Shown here: positions 37,552 through 46,250 of the stretch, piece by piece | Position numbering within the stretch: position 1 is the stretch's first letter | How the letters are laid out: each line of letters starts with the position of its first letter | Notes under the pieces: generated by a model | The model's database searches: none | What the model was told of the DNA's origin: nothing | The model's input: the letters and a program-made list of their open reading frames with translations, nothing else | DNA from: Adlercreutzia equolifaciens | Lineage (GTDB): Bacteria; Actinomycetota; Coriobacteriia; Coriobacteriales; Eggerthellaceae | Length of the DNA: 64,000 nucleotides | NCBI RefSeq assembly: GCF_029076695.1 | Contig: NZ_JARFIK010000002.1 | Location: 1,116,001-1,180,000, forward strand | Direction: 5' to 3' | Made by a program: the position numbers and the translations under genes

Positions 37552-37908
37552 ATGAGCTTTCTGGACAAGATGAAGGACGCCGGCGAGGACATCAAAGAGG
37601 CGTTCCAGGATGGCGCCAAGGACCTGGCTGACAAGGCCGGCGACCTGAAGGACGCCGCCGCCGAGAAGGCAGGAGATTTGAAAGACGCGGCCGCCGAGAA
37701 GGCTGGAGACTTGGCCGACAAGGCCGGCGACCTGAAGGATGCTGCCGTCGAGAAGGCCGGCGACTTGAAGGACGCCGCCGCTGAGAAGGCCGGCGACATC
37801 GCCGACGCCGCCTCGGACAAGGCCGAAGAGCTGAAGAAGGCCGCTGCCGACAAGATGGACGACGCCAAGAAGGCCGCCGCCGACGCGAAAGACAACGCAA
37901 CGAAGTAA
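37552..37908 (+). CDS. LEA-like protein with 11-residue amphipathic repeats
   Basis: This is a protein of 118 residues made almost wholly of AEKAGDLKDAA-type undecapeptides in about eight copies. Charged and Ala positions repeat every 11 residues, as in group 3 LEA and apolipoprotein-like proteins. It starts with MSFLDKMKDAGEDIKEAF and has no signal peptide or Cys. Such proteins are thought to be disordered in water and to fold as helices on membranes or during desiccation. Here the role is inferred as stress or surface protection. The ATG has AAGGAG upstream. A perfect terminator follows. It is a single gene, divergent from the helicase. Confidence 0.8.
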   Translation: MSFLDKMKDAGEDIKEAFQDGAKDLADKAGDLKDAAAEKAGDLKDAAAEKAGDLADKAGDLKDAAVEKAGDLKDAAAEKAGDIADAASDKAEELKKAAADKMDDAKKAAADAKDNATK

Positions 37909-37932
37909 CGCTTTTCTTCAACCACTCCTGAG

Positions 37933-37966
37933 AAAAGGCCCGAGAGCATGAGTTCTCGGGCCTTTT
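37933..37966. terminator. Bidirectional rho-independent terminator
   Basis: The 13-bp stem AAAAGGCCCGAGA/TCTCGGGCCTTTT has an 8-nt loop, with A-runs and T-runs at both ends. It sits between two convergent genes and can serve both. Confidence 0.92.
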
Positions 37967-37970
37967 CTCG

Positions 37971-38432
37971 TTAGCGGTCGTTACCGTTCTCAAGGGGAAG
38001 GGCGCCAAGATGCTCCTCGTCGACCACCGTTACCCCTTGTTCCCGCAGTCGCGCCGCCGCGACGCCCTCGCCACGGCGCAGGCGCCCGGTAAAGGTTCCG
38101 TCGTACACGGTCTCGCTACCACAGGAGGGACTGCCGCTCTTGAGCACAGCCATAGTGCAACCCTCGTCTTCTGCAAGGCGGCAGGCAATGTCGGCGCCGC
38201 GCTCGAAGGCGGTAGTCACGTCCCCGCCCTCGGCGTTCACCACACGCACCCCCGCTTCGGTGGGCTGCAGCTCGCTAGGCAGGCGCGGCGTGGACAGACC
38301 CCCCAGCACCTCGGGGCAGACGGGCACCAGTCGATGCTGCTTCGCCAGCGCCTGCACGGCGGCGCAGGGCTTCGCGCGCCCGTCATAGCGACAGGGTTCT
38401 CCCAGCAAGCAGGCGCTCACCAAAATATTCAT
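37971..38432 (-). CDS. DUF523 family protein
   Basis: This is a protein of 153 residues. It has the DUF523 pattern SACLLGEPCRYDG at the start, then CPEVLGGLSTPR and LKSGSPSCGSETVYDG. The conserved Cys residues suggest metal or thiol chemistry, but no reaction is established to my knowledge. The ATG at 38432 has GGAAGG upstream. A GTG 18 bp further up is less likely. It shares the terminator with the convergent gene at 37552-37908. Confidence 0.85.
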   Translation of the reverse strand: MNILVSACLLGEPCRYDGRAKPCAAVQALAKQHRLVPVCPEVLGGLSTPRLPSELQPTEAGVRVVNAEGGDVTTAFERGADIACRLAEDEGCTMAVLKSGSPSCGSETVYDGTFTGRLRRGEGVAAARLREQGVTVVDEEHLGALPLENGNDR

Positions 38433-38648
38433 CGGCGCATCCTTCCCCACCCAAAGTCCTCTCTGGAATCTGGTTCCCAGCTGTTTCCTTTTGTTTGCAG
38501 TTAGCTTACCATTCGTGGCTGGCCCGAAAACCCCGCAGCGGCTTCTCTACCATGGAGTCGGGTGTTCATGCCTGATGTACGATTTGCGCCCCGATTGCCG
38601 ATCGGGTGCCCGACCGGGCGCATTTGCGCCTTTAGAAAGAGAGCCTTC

Positions 38649-40028
38649 ATGGAACGAGAGCGATTCGGTTCCCGTCTCGGATTCATTCTTATCAGCGCCG
38701 GCTGCGCCATCGGCCTGGGAAATGTCTGGCGCTTCCCCTACATTACCGGCGAGTACGGCGGCGCGGCTTTCCTTCTGCTGTACCTGTTCTTCTTGCTGGT
38801 GCTGGGACTTCCCATCATGGTCATGGAATTTGCCGTGGGCCGCGGCAGTCAGAAGTCCATCGCCCGCGCCTTCAACGTGCTGGAACCGCGCGGCAGCCAT
38901 TGGCATAAGTACAAGTGGATCGGCATTGCCGGCTGCTACCTGCTCATGATGTTCTATACCACGGTGGCCGGCTGGATGCTGGCCTATGTGCCGAAAATGG
39001 CCTCGGGGCAGTTCGTCAACGCCGGCACCGAGCAAACGGCGGCCATCTTCAACGCCATGCTGGCCGACCCGGTTGAAGTGGTGTTCTGGATGGTGGTGGT
39101 ATGTGCCGCTTCCATTCTCATTTGCTCGCTGGGCGTGCAGAAGGGCGTCGAGCGCATTACGAAAGTCATGATGCTGTGCCTGCTGGCCATTCTGGGCGTG
39201 CTGGTCATTCGCTCCCTTACGCTGCCGGGCGCCGAAGAGGGCGTGGCCTTCTACCTGCTGCCCGATTTTTCGAAAATCTTCGGCAGCCCCGACGCCTTCT
39301 TCGAAGCCGCCTATGCCGCCATGGGCCAGGCGTTCTTCACGCTCTCCATCGGCATGGGCTCTATGACCATCTTCGGCAGCTATATCGACAAGCATCGCTC
39401 GCTCATGGGCGAAGCGGCCACCATCGGTGTGCTGGATACGGGCGTGGCCCTGGCCACCGGCCTCATCATCTTCCCGGCTTGCTTCGCTTTCGGCGTGGCG
39501 CCGGATTCAGGCCCCGGCCTGGTGTTCATCACGCTGCCCAGCGTGTTCGAGCAGATGTGGCTGGGACACGTGTGGGGTACGTTGTTCTTCGTGTTCATGA
39601 GCTTCGCAGCCCTGTCCACCGTCATTGCCGTGTTCGAGGGCATTTTGCGCTTTGCCATGGACGAATGGGGCTGGAGCCGCAAGAAGGCCGTCACAGTGAA
39701 CCTCATTGCCATCCCGCTGCTTTCACTGCCCTGCGCCTTGGGCTTCAACGTGTTGTCGGACGTGGTTATGCCGGGCGTCGGCGATATTCAGACCATCGAG
39801 GACTTCCTGGTGTCCAGCAACATCATGCCTTTGGGCTCGCTGGTGTTTGTGCTGTTCTGCGTTTCGAAGCGCGGTTGGGGATGGAAGAACTTCCTGGCCG
39901 AGGCCAACGAGGGCGAGGGGCTGAAATTTCCCACCTGGCTGTATCCCTGGATGCGCTTTGGGGTGCCGGTGCTGGTGGTTATCATCCTCATCATGGGCTG
40001 GGTGCCTATTGTCAGCTCCTGGCTGTAG
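38649..40028 (+). CDS. Sodium-dependent transporter of the NSS (neurotransmitter:sodium symporter) family
   Basis: This is a membrane protein of 459 residues with about eleven to twelve helices. Helix 1 carries SAGCAIGLGNVWRFPYI with the GNVWRFPY sodium/substrate motif. VMEFAVGRGSQKS and FFTLSIGMGSMTIFGSYI (helix 6) are also typical. The substrate is probably an amino acid, perhaps aromatic or branched. The family includes LeuT and tryptophan transporters. The ATG at 38649 begins the conserved cytosolic stretch. The longer upstream frame lacks conserved sequence. It is a single gene, followed by a repeat-rich gap and a terminator at 40420-40444. Confidence 0.93.
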   Translation: MERERFGSRLGFILISAGCAIGLGNVWRFPYITGEYGGAAFLLLYLFFLLVLGLPIMVMEFAVGRGSQKSIARAFNVLEPRGSHWHKYKWIGIAGCYLLMMFYTTVAGWMLAYVPKMASGQFVNAGTEQTAAIFNAMLADPVEVVFWMVVVCAASILICSLGVQKGVERITKVMMLCLLAILGVLVIRSLTLPGAEEGVAFYLLPDFSKIFGSPDAFFEAAYAAMGQAFFTLSIGMGSMTIFGSYIDKHRSLMGEAATIGVLDTGVALATGLIIFPACFAFGVAPDSGPGLVFITLPSVFEQMWLGHVWGTLFFVFMSFAALSTVIAVFEGILRFAMDEWGWSRKKAVTVNLIAIPLLSLPCALGFNVLSDVVMPGVGDIQTIEDFLVSSNIMPLGSLVFVLFCVSKRGWGWKNFLAEANEGEGLKFPTWLYPWMRFGVPVLVVIILIMGWVPIVSSWL

Positions 40029-40078
40029 GGACTGCCGGCAGCAGGGCTCAGATTCCAAGAACGAGCGCTTTGCTTAGC

Positions 40079-40370
40079 TGTCCGCGAAAGGGCGGCGGTA
40101 TTCCTCCGGGCACGCGCCGCAATTAAGTTCCAAGAACGGCCTGTTTGGTATCGTATAGACTGCCAAAATAAGGGGAAATGGTTCCCTGCTACAGAGAAAC
40201 CCCAGGTCAGAAATTTTCCGACGGTACCGCAGGGGTACCAAACCACCCCATCTTGGAACCTGGCCAGCACGCCCCATCGTGGAACCTGGCTTCTCAGGGC
40301 CTAACCCCCAACGGGAGCGTTCCTTGGTTGTCCGCGAAAGGACGGCGGTATTCCTCCGGGCACGCGCCGC
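40079..40370. repeat. Repeat-rich gap downstream of the NSS gene
   Basis: A 42-nt direct repeat (40079-40120 and 40329-40370) starts with TGTCCGCGAAAGG and ends with CGGGCACGCGCCGC. The copies are 250 bp apart and differ by one base. Between them lie inverted TTCCAAGA/TCTTGGAA sites and two copies of a CCCATCxTGGAACCTGGC-like unit. I see no gene in 40029-40533. Confidence 0.8.
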
Positions 40371-40419
40371 TCCGCTGACTCGCTTCGCTCGGGCGCTGCG
40401 CTCCTTCATGCATCTACTG

Positions 40420-40444
40420 GGCGGCCTTCGGCCGCCTTCTTTTC
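40420..40444 (+). terminator. Rho-independent terminator after the NSS gene
   Basis: The stem GGCGGCC-TTC-GGCCGCC is followed by TTCTTTTC on the plus strand. It lies about 390 bp beyond the gene, after the repeat region. Confidence 0.7.
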
Positions 40445-40533
40445 AGTGTTCAGACGGTGCCCTGCGGAACACCCCCGCCCTTTCGCTCCTCACCCAACGA
40501 GGGAAAACAAGCGGTCGCCGACGGAGGGACGGG

Positions 40534-41334
40534 CTACTCTGCCGGTTTGATGCGGGTGGCGTGGGTGTAGACGTTGAACTTGCCGTTTTTGGCGAAGCCG
40601 ATGAGGGTGATGCCGTGCTCGCAGGCCAGGGCGATGGACAGGTTCGTGGGCGCGCCCGGGGATATGACTACGGGAACGCCGATGCGGATGGCGCGCGCGA
40701 TGATCTCACGGGGTACTCGGCCGCTGAACAGGAGGATCTTGTCGCTGGCATCAACGTGGTTCATCACGCACCAGCCCGCCAGCTTGTCGAGGGCGTTGTG
40801 CCGCCCGATATCCTCGAACCAGGCAACGAGCTCCCCTTCGCCATCCACCAGCACGGCGCTGTGCACGCCGCCGGTGCGATGGAACAGCTGGGAGTTCCCT
40901 TCCAAAAAGCCAATGCGCGTCGACACCTCTTCAGCCGTGAGCATGGGCTCGACCGACACCGAAGGCCGCGCCGTCGGACAGAGCACCCGGTCGACCACTG
41001 CTCCAGCCGTTTCGGGGCGGCTGCTGTTTTCCCCGACGGTGCGCACGCGCACCTCACCGGCCTCTTCGTCCACCTCAACCGATGCCACATCCTCGATGCA
41101 GTCGATTTTCCCCGAAGTGTAGAGGCTCCCGATAACCAGTTCGCGGATGTGCCAGGGCGAGCAGGTCATATCGCGCACGGCCGCCCCGTCGACGAGTATC
41201 GTGAACACCACTTCTTCGATGACCGTGTCGATCTGATAGGTGCCCACTTCCTCTTCGAAGCGGCAAATGAGCTCATGGATGAATGAAGACGGACTTGCCT
41301 GGTCAACGGCTCCGTCAGATGCGCGCGTGTTCAC
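40534..41334 (-). CDS. fdhD: Formate dehydrogenase accessory sulfurtransferase FdhD, CxxC motif absent
   Basis: This is a protein of 266 residues. FdhD passes sulfur from a cysteine desulfurase to the molybdenum cofactor. Family blocks are VDGAAVRDMTCSPWHIRELV, HRTGGVHSAVLV, DIGRHNALDKL and LLFSGRVPREII, with NVYTHATRI near the end. The CGxCG motif of the E. coli protein has no counterpart. The aligned stretch has a single Cys in RVLCPTARPSVS. Sulfur transfer may use another residue, or the family branch may differ. It starts with GTG. It serves molybdoenzymes, and one (42248-44989) is encoded close by. Confidence 0.88.
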   Translation of the reverse strand: MNTRASDGAVDQASPSSFIHELICRFEEEVGTYQIDTVIEEVVFTILVDGAAVRDMTCSPWHIRELVIGSLYTSGKIDCIEDVASVEVDEEAGEVRVRTVGENSSRPETAGAVVDRVLCPTARPSVSVEPMLTAEEVSTRIGFLEGNSQLFHRTGGVHSAVLVDGEGELVAWFEDIGRHNALDKLAGWCVMNHVDASDKILLFSGRVPREIIARAIRIGVPVVISPGAPTNLSIALACEHGITLIGFAKNGKFNVYTHATRIKPAE

Positions 41335-41493
41335 GGCTACCTTTCTCGCAAGAGGGACAAGGCCATTATACCCACCGTATCGCGCCCCTTCGTCTCACAC
41401 CTCTCCCTCACGGCATCTTCACGACGATTCTTTCGCGCAAAGAACCATGCACGAAGCACTTCCCCACGATAAGGCAGCAATTTTCCCAGCAAC

Positions 41494-41531
41494 GAAAAAA
41501 AGGACGGCGACCGGGAGGAGGTCGCCGTCCT
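41494..41531 (-). terminator. Rho-independent terminator of the molybdoenzyme operon
   Basis: The stem AGGACGGCGACC/GGTCGCCGTCCT with a 7-nt loop is followed by seven T on the minus strand. It lies about 90 bp past the stop codon of the iron-sulfur subunit gene. Confidence 0.88.
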
Positions 41532-41621
41532 CAGGGAGGGAGATATTTCCTTTAACCCGGGGCGTCACCACCCATCAAAACGAGCGGCAACGCCGGGGAT
41601 TCGATATTCCTCTTGCCCGAA

Positions 41622-42233
41622 CTAGGCTTCGTTCACCTTCTTCGGCAGATACCACACCGAGGGGTTGGTGCCCTCCTCGGGCAGCAGCTGGAAGCCGCCC
41701 TCGGCCTCGGCCTGGGCCTTCAGCGTTTCCAGGTCGCCGAAAGTGCGCGCTCCACCGGGGCAAGCGGCCACGCAGGCCTGCATCTGGCCATCGCCGGCAT
41801 CGATGCGCTCAGCGCAGAAGGTGCACTTATCCATGGTGCCCGCGGGCATGGTGGGATACATGAGATCCTCGTACTCGTTGAGCGTCTCACCGAAGTAGCC
41901 GCTCTCGTCCTCGCTGAACTGGCGGGCGTCGTAAGGGCAGGCGTTCATGCAGCTCTTGCAGCCGATGCACTCATCCTTGTTGATGACCACGATGCCGTCA
42001 TCGCGCTTGATGGAGGCGCCGGTGGGGCAAATTTCCACACAGGGCGCGTTCTCGCACTGCATGCACAGCATGGGATAGGACGTCATGCGCACGTCGGGAT
42101 AGGCACCCTCCAGCTCGCGCGTCACGCGGGAGCGACGCACGCCAGGGCGGGTTCCATGAGCCTCTTTGCACGCCACCGAGCAGGCATGGCAGCCGATGCA
42201 CTTCTTGAGGTCAATAAGCATTCCGTAAGTCAT
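41622..42233 (-). CDS. DmsB-like ferredoxin subunit of a molybdopterin oxidoreductase
   Basis: This is a protein of 203 residues with 16 conserved Cys in four ferredoxin-type groups: CIGCHACSVAC, MQCENAPCVEICP, CIGCKSCMNACP and CTFCAERI plus a further CVAACP. It probably binds four 4Fe-4S clusters and passes electrons between the catalytic subunit and a membrane or soluble partner. It has no signal peptide of its own, so it would be exported by hitch-hiking on the Tat-signal partner. The start lies 14 bp after the catalytic subunit gene, in one operon. Confidence 0.93.
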   Translation of the reverse strand: MTYGMLIDLKKCIGCHACSVACKEAHGTRPGVRRSRVTRELEGAYPDVRMTSYPMLCMQCENAPCVEICPTGASIKRDDGIVVINKDECIGCKSCMNACPYDARQFSEDESGYFGETLNEYEDLMYPTMPAGTMDKCTFCAERIDAGDGQMQACVAACPGGARTFGDLETLKAQAEAEGGFQLLPEEGTNPSVWYLPKKVNEA

Positions 42234-42247
42234 TATGGTCTCCCCCC

Positions 42248-44989
42248 TTAAGAGATCTTCTCGATCTTGACGCGGACCGTCTGATCAAGTGCGGAGCAGA
42301 TGTGATCCAGACGCTTCGGATCACGGCCAGGCACCAGGTGCGCCACCGCCGTGCCCTTGCCCTTGGCAAGGGGCAGGAACTCGGAATTGGAGCCCCAGCT
42401 GCCGGCAATAACGCTCAGGCAATCCGGATGAATCTTCTCGGAGGTCATGATGGTGCCCTCCACGAACGAGTCGTGCAAACTGGTCAGACGCACCTGATCG
42501 CCGTCTGCCAGGCCCTTGGCCTTCGCCGTCGCCGCATTCATCTCGATGGCGTAGGCATAGGGGTTCTCGCGGTTGATCTCGTCGATGTAGGGATTCTCCA
42601 CGCTCCAGGAGTCAACGTTGATGGAGTCGGTGTAGTAGATGGGGAACAGGTCGAAGTCGGGCTCGTCGAGCTCCCACTCCACCGAAGGCTTCCAGTCGGG
42701 GAACGGCTGATAGTCGTCGGTTTCCCAAGGAATGTCCAGCTTCTTGACGCTGGCCTCGATCTTCTCCTTGGCCTCGAACATGAAGTCCCAGTACAGCGGC
42801 ACCTTGCCCGGGGCGTTATCGGCCCAGATGTACATCTCGTCGAAGTCACGCGGATGGGTGTACACGCCGTTGGCCTTGAACCACTCCCAGTTGTGCTCCT
42901 CGTCTACCAGGCTCTTCAGCACCGAGTCGCAGAACGCCTCGATGTCGAACTTCTGGTCCATGGGAATGGAGTACTCCTCCTTGACGCGGTACACACTGTT
43001 CATCAGGCCGATGTAGTTGGCATCGAGACCCTTGCGGTGAGCCAGCTCGCCCATGATGGAGAAGATGCCCATGCCGCCGTCCTTCGGCTCCACAACCTTC
43101 TGCCACACGCCGATGGTCCACGGGACATCCAGACCGCCGATAACGCGATGGTTCAGGAAGAAGTGAGGCAACGGCTCGCTGCGCTCGAGGTAGTTGGCCT
43201 CGGGCAGGAAGATGTCGTAGTAGTAGGACGAGTCGTTGAGGAACAGGTCGATGCCCACGATGAAGTCGAGCTTGCCCATGGTCTCGCGCATCTCGTCATG
43301 GTTGGCCCACCACTTGATGGGGTTGCAACCGTAGTACAGAGCAACCTTGATGGGCTGCGTGTGGTACAGATCGGGATTGGCCTGGGCAATGTTGAAGAAC
43401 TGGGCGTCGGCGCCGATGGGCTGCAAGCCCAGCATGGACATGTCGGTGGGTACGTACTCGAACTCGCGCACGTTGCGATAGTACGAGCCCGGATAGGCCA
43501 GCATCAGGGACACGTCCTCGATGAAGCCGTCCTCTTCCCAAATACCGGGGCGCCAAGTGACGTAGGGCTCAGCGTCGTCGGTCCAGCCGTTGCAAGCCGG
43601 GTCGAAGCCCAGCAGGCCGCCCACGGAATTGGCCGAGCCTACCAGTACATTCAGGAAGATGACCGACCAGCAGGCATGGAAGGCATGCTTGTGGCGCGTC
43701 ATGCCCGAGAACATGTCGACGCAGGCAGGGCGGAACGGCATGGTCTTGCCGTCGATCTCGATGGTCTCGCCGATGCAGGCAGCCTCGCCGAACTCCTTGG
43801 CCACCTGACGGATAGTGTCAGCAGGCACCGAGGTGATGGCCTCCTGGTACTCGGGCGTGTACTTCTTGATGTGCTCCTTGTAGAGGCTGAAGCCCGTCGT
43901 GCAGGCCTCGCCATCCACCGTGAAGGTGCCTTCCAGGGCCGGAGCGGCGCACTCGTCGTAGGGCTTGGCCTTGTTGTCGGTGGTGTCCATGTACAGCGCC
44001 TTGTTGCTGCTCTTATCGCGCAGCACGCGCTGGGTCTTATCACTGACCAAAGCCGGGCCGTTGGTGCGGTTGGTCAGGTACTCGCGATCGATCAGATCGA
44101 GCTCGTGCACCAGCACGCAGGCGATGGAGTTGGCTGCCGCGGCATCGGTGGAGGGCTTGATGGGCACCCACTGGTCGGCCGTTTCGGCGCCGGCACTCAT
44201 GTGCGGGTCGAAGTTCACGACGCGCAGGCCCTCGGAGCGGCGCTGGGAGTACAGGCTGGCCGTCATGTTGAAGCCGTGACGCGTGGCTGCGCCCGCGTTC
44301 GTGCCGAACTGGATGAGGTAGTTGCAGTACTTGTAGTCGGGCATGGCATTGCCGGCACCCGTGTAGATGTAGCTGAGCTGATGCACGCCGGTGCCGCACA
44401 GGTCGGCCGTGGCGTTGGCGGGCTCGTAGGTGCCGTAGAGCGCGCCCAGGGCCATACCCTTCACCAAGCTGCCCGCCTGGCTGGACACCATGGAGAAGCT
44501 GCCGATGTTGCCCGGATTCTCGGCGGCGGCAGCAGAGAACTTCTCATCGATAATATCGAAGGCCTCGTCCCACTCGATCTCCACCCAGCCGGGATCCTCG
44601 TCGGGGCCCTTTTTGGGGTTGGTACGCTTGAGCGGCTTGGTGATGCGGTTGGGATCGTAGAGCTGCATGATGCCCGCGGCACCCTTGCCGCAAATATGGC
44701 CGTTGCCGATGGGGCTATCGGGATTGCCCGTCAGCTCCACTACCACGCCGTCGATGACATGGGCCTTGATGGAGCAGTTGTTGAAGCACATGTTGCAGGT
44801 GGTGGGAATCCACTCTCCGGCATTGGGATCATAGGCCATTTTCTCAGGCATCGGCGACGTATTCGCCAGATCGGTCCCCTTCTGCTCTTCGGCCGCGGGA
44901 GCGCATCCCGCAAGACCAGCTCCAAGAGCCACAGCACTGGCTCCTGCCACGAACCCTCGACGGCTGACGTTCAGACCGTTCTCGCCCAT
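42248..44989 (-). CDS. Tat-exported molybdopterin oxidoreductase (DMSO reductase family), catalytic subunit
   Basis: This is a protein of 913 residues. The Tat signal NVSRRGFVAGASAVALG ends in a lipobox-like GLAGC. The 4Fe-4S motif C-x2-C-x3-C in TTCNMCFNNCSIK (60-72) is followed by a fourth Cys in HICGKG near residue 99. Further blocks bind the bis-MGD cofactor. The substrate is not evident. Related proteins in Coriobacteriia include reductases of DMSO-like compounds and catechol dehydroxylases. The ATG at 44989 starts the Tat signal and has AAGGGGG upstream. It is in an operon with the ferredoxin subunit gene. No membrane anchor gene follows. The nearest NrfD gene is at 46758-47708. Confidence 0.93.
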   Translation of the reverse strand: MGENGLNVSRRGFVAGASAVALGAGLAGCAPAAEEQKGTDLANTSPMPEKMAYDPNAGEWIPTTCNMCFNNCSIKAHVIDGVVVELTGNPDSPIGNGHICGKGAAGIMQLYDPNRITKPLKRTNPKKGPDEDPGWVEIEWDEAFDIIDEKFSAAAAENPGNIGSFSMVSSQAGSLVKGMALGALYGTYEPANATADLCGTGVHQLSYIYTGAGNAMPDYKYCNYLIQFGTNAGAATRHGFNMTASLYSQRRSEGLRVVNFDPHMSAGAETADQWVPIKPSTDAAAANSIACVLVHELDLIDREYLTNRTNGPALVSDKTQRVLRDKSSNKALYMDTTDNKAKPYDECAAPALEGTFTVDGEACTTGFSLYKEHIKKYTPEYQEAITSVPADTIRQVAKEFGEAACIGETIEIDGKTMPFRPACVDMFSGMTRHKHAFHACWSVIFLNVLVGSANSVGGLLGFDPACNGWTDDAEPYVTWRPGIWEEDGFIEDVSLMLAYPGSYYRNVREFEYVPTDMSMLGLQPIGADAQFFNIAQANPDLYHTQPIKVALYYGCNPIKWWANHDEMRETMGKLDFIVGIDLFLNDSSYYYDIFLPEANYLERSEPLPHFFLNHRVIGGLDVPWTIGVWQKVVEPKDGGMGIFSIMGELAHRKGLDANYIGLMNSVYRVKEEYSIPMDQKFDIEAFCDSVLKSLVDEEHNWEWFKANGVYTHPRDFDEMYIWADNAPGKVPLYWDFMFEAKEKIEASVKKLDIPWETDDYQPFPDWKPSVEWELDEPDFDLFPIYYTDSINVDSWSVENPYIDEINRENPYAYAIEMNAATAKAKGLADGDQVRLTSLHDSFVEGTIMTSEKIHPDCLSVIAGSWGSNSEFLPLAKGKGTAVAHLVPGRDPKRLDHICSALDQTVRVKIEKIS

Positions 44990-45114
44990 GGTTTTACCCC
45001 CTTCTATTCTTTTGAACCCCCGCATCATGCGGGAGCCCTCTTGGCCTCCCCTCCCCGGGAAGACCCTCCTCGCATCTCTCTGATGCATATTGTCAAGGTA
45101 CACTACTACACTAT

Positions 45115-45158
45115 GACAATCAACCACTTAGATTGTCCTAATTGATGAATAATCAATT
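45115..45158. promoter_or_regulatory. Two inverted repeats upstream of the molybdoenzyme operon
   Basis: GACAATC-N9-GATTGTC (45115-45137) and AATTGAT-N5-ATCAATT (45140-45158) lie side by side in the 300-bp leader region (44990-45290). The second recalls an FNR/CRP site but has five central bases instead of four. They are candidate binding sites for a substrate- or oxygen-sensing regulator, by inference. Confidence 0.5.
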
Positions 45159-45238
45159 TTACCCATAGGTAACTTTTGCCCGTTCAAAGGCCATGCCGAA
45201 GGCCAAACACCCGGCGCTAGAGCGACGCGAAAAGCAGC

Positions 45239-45270
45239 GAGCCCCTTCTGCACCAGAGCAAAAGGGGCTC
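45239..45270 (-). terminator. Terminator of the GntR-SPFH operon
   Basis: The stem GAGCCCCTT/AAGGGGCTC has a 14-nt loop, and GCTGCTTTTC follows on the minus strand. It lies 21 bp past the stop codon of the SPFH gene. Confidence 0.7.
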
Positions 45271-45290
45271 ATGTTTGTGACGAAATTACC

Positions 45291-46223
45291 CTACTTGAGG
45301 AATCCCTCGATGTTGTTGAATGCCTCGCCAAAAGCACTGGGCGCAATGATGAGGCCGCCCTTTTCCTTCACACTCTCGTAGATAAGATTCATGGTGCGCA
45401 ACTGCAGGGCCTTGTCATTCTGCTCGTAGACCGAGGCCGCCTCGACGAACATCTCGGAGATATCCTTCTCCACCTCGGCCAACAGCAGACGCGAGTTGCG
45501 CTCGCGCTCGGCCTGAGCTTCTTTGGAAAGGGCATCTTGCAACTCGGAAGGCACGGCAATGTCGCGGATCTCCACCGATATAACGGTGATGCCCCAGGTG
45601 CGCGTCTTCTCCTCCAGTATTTCCTTGACCTCGTTGTCCAGCTGCTCGCGACGCGTGGCCACTTCAGCAAGATTGATGCGTCCCACCGCATCGCGCAGCG
45701 CCGTTTGGGCCGCCCACCACACGGCCGAGGAGTAGTCCTCCACCTCGACGCAGGCATCCTTCGGGTCCCATACCATCCAGAACAGCACGGCGTCGATGCC
45801 CAGTGGCACCAAGTCGGCCGTCAGCGCCTCTTCGGCCGAGAAGGGCGTAGTGATCATGCGCTGATCGACACGGGCCGCCACCGACTCCACAATGGGAGCA
45901 ACGAAATAGAGTCCCGGGCCGCCGATGCGGCTGAAACGTCCCAGACGCAGAATAATGACGCGCTCCCACTGGGGCGCGATACGCACGGAACTGGCCGCCA
46001 CAAGCCCCAGGACGGCTCCGCCGATAAGGGCCACAGGCTCGCTGAGCGACCACGTGAGCAAGGCAAAGACGCCGCCTACGATAAGGAATAACGCCACCGC
46101 AAAGACATAGACGCTGTTGCGCGACGTTTTCTTTGCCGTCGGCGCCGCCATAGACCCGGCCAAGGCCGTGGCCCGCGCCGGCGTTGGTTGCTGCTCCGAC
46201 GCTTGCTTCGGTTTGCTTCTCAC
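45291..46223 (-). CDS. SPFH/band 7 (stomatin/slipin-like) membrane protein
   Basis: This is a protein of 310 residues. Two hydrophobic stretches near residues 36-58 and 65-82 are followed by the SPFH domain (QWERVIILRLGRFSRIGGPG, FVAPIVESVAARVDQR, VPLGIDAVLFWMVWDP) and a Glu/Ala/Arg-rich coiled coil (KEAQAERERNSRLLLAEVEK). Such proteins assemble into ring-like membrane scaffolds. It starts with GTG and a GA-rich site upstream. It is encoded 27 bp after the GntR gene, which probably controls it. Confidence 0.9.
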   Translation of the reverse strand: MRSKPKQASEQQPTPARATALAGSMAAPTAKKTSRNSVYVFAVALFLIVGGVFALLTWSLSEPVALIGGAVLGLVAASSVRIAPQWERVIILRLGRFSRIGGPGLYFVAPIVESVAARVDQRMITTPFSAEEALTADLVPLGIDAVLFWMVWDPKDACVEVEDYSSAVWWAAQTALRDAVGRINLAEVATRREQLDNEVKEILEEKTRTWGITVISVEIRDIAVPSELQDALSKEAQAERERNSRLLLAEVEKDISEMFVEAASVYEQNDKALQLRTMNLIYESVKEKGGLIIAPSAFGEAFNNIEGFLK

Positions 46224-46250
46224 GCTGCCCCCTCGGTCGAACGGCTGCCG

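Noticed and set aside
45140-45158. Standard FNR/CRP site before the molybdoenzyme operon
   Set aside because: The half-sites TTGAT and ATCAA are right, but there are five instead of four central bases, so I call it only a candidate inverted repeat.
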